A stretch of 64,000 nucleotides of DNA. Source: Deinandra increscens subsp. villosa. Taxonomy: Eukaryota > Streptophyta > Magnoliopsida > Asterales > Asteraceae. Made by a program: the position numbers and the translations under genes. Of the stretch, positions 57,166-64,000 are shown in pieces. Position 1 is the first letter of the stretch. Each line of letters opens with the position of its first letter. A model generated the notes under the pieces. The model ran no database searches and had not been told where the DNA came from. It was given only the letters and a program-made list of their open reading frames with translations. The stretch spans positions 20,856,956 to 20,920,955 of the forward strand of contig JBCNJP010000003.1 in the NCBI GenBank assembly GCA_039602395.1, read 5' to 3'.

Positions 57166-58426
57166 ACTAACTAACTAAGCTGGGCCTGAGTGGATGGAGG
57201 GCGGGGTCGAGGGACTGGACCCGCTGGTCTCTAATCAGCCTGTAATCTCGCCAATGCAGCCCAAACGAATATCTGCTAGCCGGGTGGTCTCTGAACAACA
57301 ATCGGGGGAGGTGGCGGGCGGAGAGGGAACTGGACAGGCTCCCCCTGTACATGCGTGTCATCATCATCTGGTGCGGGCTACTGGTCGCCCGAACCTCCAA
57401 CGACACCCTCCGGAGGGTCAGAAACGGCTCCCATCGGTATCCACGTGATAGGCCCTCCCCGAGGTGCGAGAATCATACTCATCGATCGGATGGCGACGAG
57501 GGATAATGTGGCGGACCGTGCCGCCACAACCTGTGTCAATGCCTGCCCGGCAGGGATCTCTAGACGCTCATCAGGAAACACTCTAAGGCTCTCGGCTAAA
57601 CTTGTGACATATGCAGCACCACAGATACCACCTCGTGAAGAATGCTGTCGCGTCAGTAAAGAAGCAAGAGTATGCGCTAGCTAAAAAGGGATACCCTGCA
57701 GCAGAGAATGGAGCAATGTAGCATCAATAATAGTAATCTTCTCTGTGCTCTCGTTCCTCGCCGCAATCGTGTGAGCGAAGGTTCTGTGGAGGTAGCGATG
57801 AAATGGGTCCCTAATCCAATGGGCCTTCGTGCCCTCCTGTAATACACCATCAGCAATGGTTGGCCACCATAAAGATAGATCGAGGGTTGGGGTATCTGTG
57901 CGTGCCTCTGTGATGATAAGCAGTGCCATCTCAGCCTCCCTGTATAACCCGACTCTCCAAGCAAACTCTGCCAATGACAATTGTCTCTCCATTCCTCTAA
58001 GCCGGAATGTAATGGCTGGGTCGTACAAATAGTCCGACGGGAGGCCCGCATAATGGATAGTGGAGAAAAACTCCAATGATAGCTCACGGTAGACTGGGCG
58101 GTCGATATCAAATATACCCCTCCAAGTAATAAGCTGCTCTGCTCTCTCCCTGGATCCCACTATGACAAGGAATGGCCAGTCAATAGTCTTGACTGGACGA
58201 AGGGAAGACAAAGCAAACGGCCTAATCTCTTGTATGCCTTAAAATCACGATGGAAACACAACCACTCGTGTGCGTGTAGTGGAATATAGGCTGCTCCTGG
58301 TGCGGGTGCCTCGCCTGGAACTAGCAATGGCTCCATCATCGGTGGTGGCGGCTGGCGTGCAACCACATCCTGAACTTTACGCTTCCTGCGCTTTCTTCCA
58401 GTCTGAGAAGAGTCGCCCTCAGCCAT
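57166..58426 (-). pseudogene. ATHILA ORF-1-type protein of unknown function, broken
   Basis: The start, MAEGDSSQTGRKRRKRKVQD, has a basic, nuclear-signal-like patch. The core reads ELSLEFFSTIHY, FRLRGMERQLSLAEFAWRVG, DPFHRYLHRTFAHTIAARN and ITIIDATLLHSLLQGIPF. These are the blocks of the ATHILA ORF-1 family, known from Athila elements and of unknown function. A one-base frame change near 58235 splits the start from the core, and a TAG at 57681-57683 ends the core. The same frame then stays open to 57378 (HTLASLL, FPDERLEIPAGQALTQVVAA). A Pro/Gly-rich end follows. Its place after pol is where an env-like gene sits in this lineage, but I see no signal peptide or membrane anchor. Confidence 0.8.
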
Positions 58427-59150
58427 ACCTGCACATTTCTCAACAAATAAGAGTTAGAACAATGAAAAGTTTGAGAAAATAGAGTTCCGGATGGGCTAAG
58501 GCTGAAAAATATGGCAAATCAATGAAATTTGGTCGAATGCAAATTGCGGGAATGGAGATTAAGTACCAACAATTTGCATTGACCAAAACCAACCAACCCG
58601 AATGGAACCCTCACACGAACCGCCCAATTGCCGTTTATGAAGTCGACGGTTCACAGTGAATGATCACAACAGTTTAGAAAACCAGTGTGCGGACGTTTGT
58701 TTAAAGATTATGAAGTGAACGTCACATAAATTTGAATTCTAAACAATCTCAAGAAATTTTTACCGTTCTACGGACCATTGAAATGGAGATTGAGTACCAA
58801 CGACCCGCATTACGGCACAGATCTCCCAAAAATCGGCCATGACCCGTTCGTAAATCGGACTAAACCAACACTCATTTCGAGTGTTCCAAACAATCAATCA
58901 GACAACATCAAGCAGATAGGCAACAAGGCATCCAGAAATTGAAAATGTAATAAATAAAACCTAAATTTAACAAAGATAAAAAATGCTAAAAACAAACTTA
59001 AATCTAAACTACAAATCCTAACAAGTCAATTAAACTAACCCTAAAATAAGCAATGAACCTAAACGAACAAAATAGACACATGGAAATAAAACAAAGAAGC
59101 CCTTAATTAATTAAACATATTTTTTCTGATTTTGTTTTGAGTATTCACAC

Positions 59151-59152
<2 letters not shown>

Positions 59153-59204
<52 letters not shown>
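59153..59204. repeat. (TA)n tract, left of Micron-like element
   Basis: About 26 TA repeats ending exactly at the element. Confidence 0.95.
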
Positions 59205-59209
<5 letters not shown>

Positions 59210-59970
59210 AGGATCATGTGAAAACAATTTTTATTGCGAAAACACGAAAACAAATATTAAAACCTCTATAACTTTTTCATACGTTAATATTTTTATAAAA
59301 ATTTTGCACCAAAATCCTTAAAATTATGTTATCTTTAGTTATGGGAAAAAATTTAAAAAATAATCAAATTTTTTTTAAAATTATTATTGCACAGGTGCAA
59401 TAATTTTTATTATTATTATTATTGCACATATGCAATAATATTAAAACCTTTATAAATTTTTTCATATGTTAAAATTTTTTATAAAAAATTGCACCATAAA
59501 TCTTATAATTCTGTTATCTTTAATTCTGGAGAAAATTAAAAAAAAATCAACGTTTTTTTTATTTTTTTATTATTGCACATGTGCAATAAAAATTTATTAT
59601 TGCACATGTGCAATAATATTAAAACCTCTATAACTTTGTCATACGTGAATATTTTTTATAAAAAAGTGTACCATAGATCTTATAATTATGTTATATTTAA
59701 TTCTGGAAAAAATTAAAAAAAAATTAACGTTTTTTGTTAATATTGCACATGTGTAATATAATTAATACGTATTATTGCACATGTGCAATAATAAAAAAAA
59801 ATCACGAAATTTTATATTTTTAATTTTTTTTTCCAGAATTAAAGGTGACATAATTTTAAGACTTTTGGTGCAAATTTTTTTAAAAAATATTATCGTATGA
59901 GGAAGTTATAGAGGTTTTAATATTTGTTTTCTTGTTTTCGCAATAACATCTTGTTTTTATTTGATCCTTC

Positions 59971-59973
<3 letters not shown>
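59205..59973. mobile_element. Foldback element embedded in (TA)n, Micron-like
   Basis: A 769-bp element with ends GGGTAAGGATCATGTG and, inverted, GGGGAAGGATCAAATA. It is bordered by (TA)n tracts at 59153-59204 and 59974-60038. The inside repeats the palindrome ATTGCACATGTGCAAT or halves of it at least five times. It is non-coding. Its insertion in TA microsatellite recalls the Micron elements of rice. Confidence 0.75.

Positions 59974-60038
<65 letters not shown>
59974..60038. repeat. (TA)n tract, right of Micron-like element
   Basis: About 32 TA repeats beginning exactly at the element's end. Confidence 0.95.
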
Positions 60039-60041
<3 letters not shown>

Positions 60042-60582
60042 GTCTGACTTTCGAATATTAAGCCCATAAAACTAAAAATGATAATGAGCATAAACTAAGA
60101 ATAGCAAAAGAAAATGAAATGTAACTTTAGAACTAAGAACACACAAAAACATGAAATTACCTAAGATACCTAAATCTAAAAAAAAAGTGAACTATACTAA
60201 CATGATTATCATGAATAAACCTAAACGCTAACAAAAACCTAAGTTAAACTAGTCTAACGTAAACAAAATGCTATCATCAAACCACATTAAAAACACTATT
60301 AATCTAAACTTTCACCTAAAGCCATCACGTAACTTCTTGAATCATCTTAAAAACATGATGCTTATCAAAATTAGAATGTCAAGATCAAACAACTCAAAGC
60401 AAACCATCCTATCATCAAATCGATAAGCATGTAAGGCATTTTTTTTTTCACAGCAACTTCATGGATTAAATCATCATCATAGCTTGAAAAAAATCACAAA
60501 ATCAAACATCACTGATGAGCAGACTAAGCAAAAATCCCCAAAATTTCAATATCTCCATAGTTGTGAACTCAAAAACACTTAC

Positions 60583-61156
60583 CTTGAACTGTTAACCAAA
60601 TTTGTGTAAAATTTGTGATGGCCCGAGAGTAGAACAGAAATGGTGATAGAAACAGCTGCTGTAAAGATTGTTTGATAGAAATGGTGGTAGTTTCTGTGTA
60701 ACACCGTAAGTGGAAGGAGGGTGGCTGTGAAATCGAACTGGTGGTGGTTGTGTGTCGTAGATGTTCGGCGGCTGAGTGAGGGGCGGAATGGTAGTGGTGG
60801 CGGAGGGCAGAAACAGAGGGTGTGGTGGGATGGTATTTGGTGGTGGGCGGCTGCTGTGATGTCGGAGATGGTGGCGGATGAGATGGGGTTTTGATGGGAG
60901 ATTTCGATAGAGGGAGGCGGATATGTGGTGTGTGGGTGGCGGCGACGGGTTGAAAAGAGGGACGGGAGACAGAGGTGGAGCGCCGGCGACGGCAGGGGTG
61001 GTTGGGTGAGGGAGGCGACGGGATGTGTGTGTGTGTGTGTGGGGGGGGGGGGTTGGTTGATGAATCGGAGAGTGAGGGGAGCGGCGCTGGGTGTAGGAGA
61101 GGAAGGTTGTGATGGAAATCGTGGAAGGAGGAGGGCACTGATGGTTTAAAAAACAA
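60583..61156 (-). other. Open frame of low complexity ahead of the candidate Athila intron
   Basis: An open frame of 191 codons (MFFKPSVPSSFHDFHHNL at its start) is rich in Pro, Ser, His and Thr and ends at the donor. It includes a (GT)n/G-run tract at 61024-61051. No domain is recognised. It may be a leader exon, captured DNA or chance. Confidence 0.3.
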
Positions 61157-61754
61157 TTAGGTCAAAATCGATTTGGGGAAAATGTTTAAATATTATGACT
61201 TGTGAGCACATGCGGGCCATCTGAGGTGTATTTACGTGTAGGCATGTGGCACGCATGACCTGTGCACCAGCAAACTGTTTTCTTTAAAATGCCTAACTTC
61301 TACCCAAATCTGATTCTCTCAATCCGATTATCATCAAACAGTAAAAACACAAACCCGAAAGTGTTCGGGACTTACCAACGCTATCTTAAACCTTTCAAAC
61401 ATAAAACTTACCCGTTTGAAGTCTTAAACACCAAAAGTTGCATAATTTGACAAAGAATTCAACTTGGCACGCATTACAATGCAAACTTCAACCGAATGAA
61501 CCTGTTTTCAACCCCGGGTAGTATGGAAAACCTGCAAAACTCAAAACCAAGCATAAAATGGAAATAAAAGCATAAATGAAGCTAATTTGACTAAAAATCA
61601 AGAAAAAGTCAAAGTTGACTAGCAAAAAGTCAAACTAAGCTAAAAATAACCAAAATAAACACAATTTTCCTAAATTAACCTAGAAATCTAAACGGGTTGC
61701 CTCCCGCAAGCGCTGAAGTTATTTACGAGTCGTCAGCCAGACTCGGCCCCACGA
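61157..61754 (-). other. Athila spacer after pol
   Basis: No gene. It contains CATGCGGGCCATCTGAGG (61209-61226), a word shared with the 3' LTR, and GGGTTGCCTCCCGCAAGCGC (61695-61714), typical post-pol text of Athila elements. Confidence 0.55.
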
Positions 61755-62381
61755 TTAACGCGTGGCGACTTCCAGACGCATAACAACCTCCTCGTTCATG
61801 TTAAGCGGACCTGCAAGATAATGCTTCAACCTATGTCCGTTAACCTTAAACGAGCTACCATTCTCACCTTCAATCTCAACTGTCCCGTACGGATATATGT
61901 GTTTCACAACATGGGGACCTGACCATCTAGACTTCAACTTACCTGGAAACAAATTCAACCTCGAATTAAGGATAAGCACTCGATCTTCCGGTTTAAAGTC
62001 TTTCCTCTTGATGTGACTATCACGAATCCTCCTGGTCCTCTCTTTGTATAAACCCGGACTCTCGTACGCGTGGTCGTGCAACTCCTCTAACTCATTCAAC
62101 TGAAAGAACCGTCTTCTAGTCGCCTCATCCAGATCTAGATTGACGCCTTCATGGCCCTGTACGCGTGATGCTCAACCTCAACTGGTAAATGACCCGCCTT
62201 TCCGTAAATCATCCTAAACGGTGTCATACCCGTAGGTGTCTTGTAAGCCGTGTGGAAGGCCCACAATGCGTAATCCAGTTTCTCTGACTAATCCTTACGG
62301 TTCTTACCAACCGTTTTCCCAAAATCCGCTTAATTCCGCGATTCGTGACCTCAACCTGTCCACTCGTCTGGGATGATATGG
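61755..62381 (-). pseudogene. Athila integrase C-terminal part, broken
   Basis: The upstream end shows YHPQTSGQVEVTNRGIK with the catalytic glutamate, KLDYALWAFHTAYKTP, then FQLNELEELHDHAYES, FPGKLKSRWSGPHVV and FKVNGHRLKHYL, the gypsy integrase end. A stop stands for Trp just before SEKLDYAL (about 62287). One base is missing near 62145 (KA, then a stop in place of NLDLDE). The frame from 62099 to the stop at 61755 is clean. The other side is cut by the LTR at 62382. Confidence 0.92.
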
Positions 62382-63510
62382 TGTAACACCCCCCTCCGCC
62401 GCCCCCTTCCAGGTGCGGGGGAGGGTGTGGGACCGGCTGTCCGTATCAGTTCACTAGGCACCAAAAACAGAATAAAAATACAACAAACACGGACGTCCAA
62501 TCCACACAGATCAACTCTGACCGAGGATGCACTAAGCACCTCATAGACGACCTAATGGAATCGGTAGTCCCGGATAGACCTGGGACTGAACAAACAAATG
62601 ATACATATATCAAGGTATTGTAGTCATAACATGCACTGAACAACAGATGTACATCAGTTAAATTGTACAAGCCCCAACAGATAGCCACAACTAGTACCCC
62701 CAACGTTCCGGTACAATTACATCATCACCTGCACACACTTACCTGCAACATAAGTCAACACAGAGTCAACAACAAACGTTGTTGGTGAGTCCTAACTACT
62801 ATCATCACATTAACAGTTTTCAAATACTTATGCCTGTTATGAATTATCAGATCGCACCCAAGGTCAAAACTCAGATACTCTACAGGCACGTTGCGCGTAG
62901 CCGTACACCCTCTGCGAGTAGATTTTAAGTTCAACATATAAGTACATATTCCCCCTAATAAATTAATATTAGAGGATCCGGGTGAATATGGATCTTTCAA
63001 CTATAACGACCGCTATAATCCCTTATATGTCTAGTGGTCTCGACCTTAATGACCAGAAAGTATATAATGACCCACACATGGCATTCCAACTAACAGTGTA
63101 TGACAAGATATTCATAACAAATATAACAAATACATCAGAACAGAAGTATTATATCAAACAGTCAAATAACATGAGAGAAGTCAGAGGACTCATAGATCTT
63201 CGGAATACAAAGTCATACGGATAGGATTGCGGACAATCCACAGATGTCATAGATGCAATGCCTAGACAAAGCTTAACGTCATGTTAAGCTTGGAGAATCC
63301 AATGACCTAACCAAGTATAGGTACATTTAAATTTAACACAGTAATAATACTGGTTAGGCTTGGTTGTGCTCCGTGCCTTGAACGATACTGTTATGGGTCA
63401 AGTTCCAGGCACCCGGCTGAGAAGCTCGAACATGCAGGAATCCGGGAATCCCAAGGATTCTCGACAGGTTATGTTACCTGTTACTTATTTGAATATCTTT
63501 ACTCACTAAT
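62382..63510 (-). repeat. Gypsy-type LTR inserted in Athila integrase, running into the gap
   Basis: It begins TGTAACACCCCCC and follows the GC-rich pattern of the LTR ending at 2670, in reverse orientation. The right end is lost in the gap. Frames within it (for example 62982-63224) have no known domain. Confidence 0.65.
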
Positions 63511-64000
63511 NNNNNNNNNNNNNNNNNNNNNNNNNNNNNNNNNNNNNNNNNNNNNNNNNNNNNNNNNNNNNNNNNNNNNNNNNNNNNNNNNNNNNNNNNN
63601 NNNNNNNNNNNNNNNNNNNNNNNNNNNNNNNNNNNNNNNNNNNNNNNNNNNNNNNNNNNNNNNNNNNNNNNNNNNNNNNNNNNNNNNNNNNNNNNNNNNN
63701 NNNNNNNNNNNNNNNNNNNNNNNNNNNNNNNNNNNNNNNNNNNNNNNNNNNNNNNNNNNNNNNNNNNNNNNNNNNNNNNNNNNNNNNNNNNNNNNNNNNN
63801 NNNNNNNNNNNNNNNNNNNNNNNNNNNNNNNNNNNNNNNNNNNNNNNNNNNNNNNNNNNNNNNNNNNNNNNNNNNNNNNNNNNNNNNNNNNNNNNNNNNN
63901 NNNNNNNNNNNNNNNNNNNNNNNNNNNNNNNNNNNNNNNNNNNNNNNNNNNNNNNNNNNNNNNNNNNNNNNNNNNNNNNNNNNNNNNNNNNNNNNNNNNN
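63511..64000. other. Assembly gap (N)
   Basis: 490 undetermined bases up to the window end. The true length is unknown. Confidence 1.

Larger units (their letters stand above)
58429..60582 (-). other. Candidate intron before the Athila third ORF
   Basis: The donor TTCAAG|GTAAGT (60582) and the acceptor AAATGTGCAG|GT (58429), the latter two bases before the ATG of the third ORF and preceded by pyrimidine-rich text, would remove 2154 bases. The exon before the donor is open (60583-61156) and in frame with the third ORF after joining. A MITE and (TA)n tracts lie inside. Confidence 0.45.
53986..62381 (-). mobile_element. Degraded Athila (Ty3/gypsy) element, 5' part missing
   Basis: On the minus strand the order is end of integrase (62381-61755), spacer, ATHILA ORF-1-type third ORF (58426 to about 57166), spacer, polypurine tract and 3' LTR (55586-53986). 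Gag, protease and RT lie beyond the LTR inserted at 62382 or are lost in the gap. Frameshifts and stops occur in both coding parts, so it is dead. Confidence 0.85.

Noticed and set aside
57166..58426. Retroviral envelope gene
   Set aside because: The position fits an env-like gene, but no signal peptide, cleavage site or membrane anchor is visible, and the motifs match the ATHILA ORF-1 family.

Overview
This window is plant nuclear DNA from a eudicot. Asteraceae is my best guess from the style of the repeats, and I cannot prove it from the sequence. It holds one recognisable single-copy gene, the circadian and flowering regulator EARLY FLOWERING 3 (ELF3), with five coding exons on the + strand (8000-14031). 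Nearly everything else is transposable-element DNA, much of it nested. The last 490 bases are an assembly gap (N).

Layout. 1-4423: LTR remnants of gypsy/Athila type. 4424-7131: gene-free DNA with two foldback MITEs; the second (6785-7122, with a perfect 9-bp target duplication) lies just upstream of ELF3 and carries a G-box. 7132-14300: ELF3, with a SINE-like insertion in intron 1 and degenerate repeats in intron 2. 14539-15328: a (TA)n tract and a 361-bp tandem duplication. 15322-24134: a 5'-truncated LINE split by a dead Ty1/copia element (16272-24033, target duplication CCTGT). 24146-32846: an unusual 60-bp inverted repeat, a second decayed LINE, two copies of one foldback MITE, a 2.5-kb solo LTR inside one of those copies, and a third MITE. 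32847-53838: a Ty1/copia element with an uninterrupted 1287-codon polyprotein. Its left LTR is split by a 12.8-kb gypsy-like element with no recognised coding domain (33444-46213). That element's right LTR holds a 1.37-kb hAT-type element, which holds a LINE tail. 53986-62381: a degraded Athila element on the - strand (3' LTR, ATHILA ORF-1, integrase end), cut at 62382 by another LTR that runs into the gap.

How it fits together. ELF3 encodes a scaffold of the evening complex (ELF3-ELF4-LUX). Splice sites and reading phase join all five exons into 638 codons, so the gene looks intact. The nested elements give a relative order of insertion: copia-2, then the gypsy-like element, then hAT. Only the copia-2 polyprotein looks capable of function.

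Observations I rate highest: (1) the copia-2 LTR carries a sense-strand, alanine/proline-rich ORF of about 158 codons that ends at a good splice donor with a matching acceptor; (2) five tandem hairpins in the gypsy-like LTR whose stems vary in a compensating way; (3) splice sites that would place the Athila third ORF, in frame, behind a 2.15-kb intron; (4) a deletion-rich block in one LTR (43076-46030) that looks like unpolished assembly rather than biology; (5) a MITE and a SINE at ELF3 that may affect its regulation.
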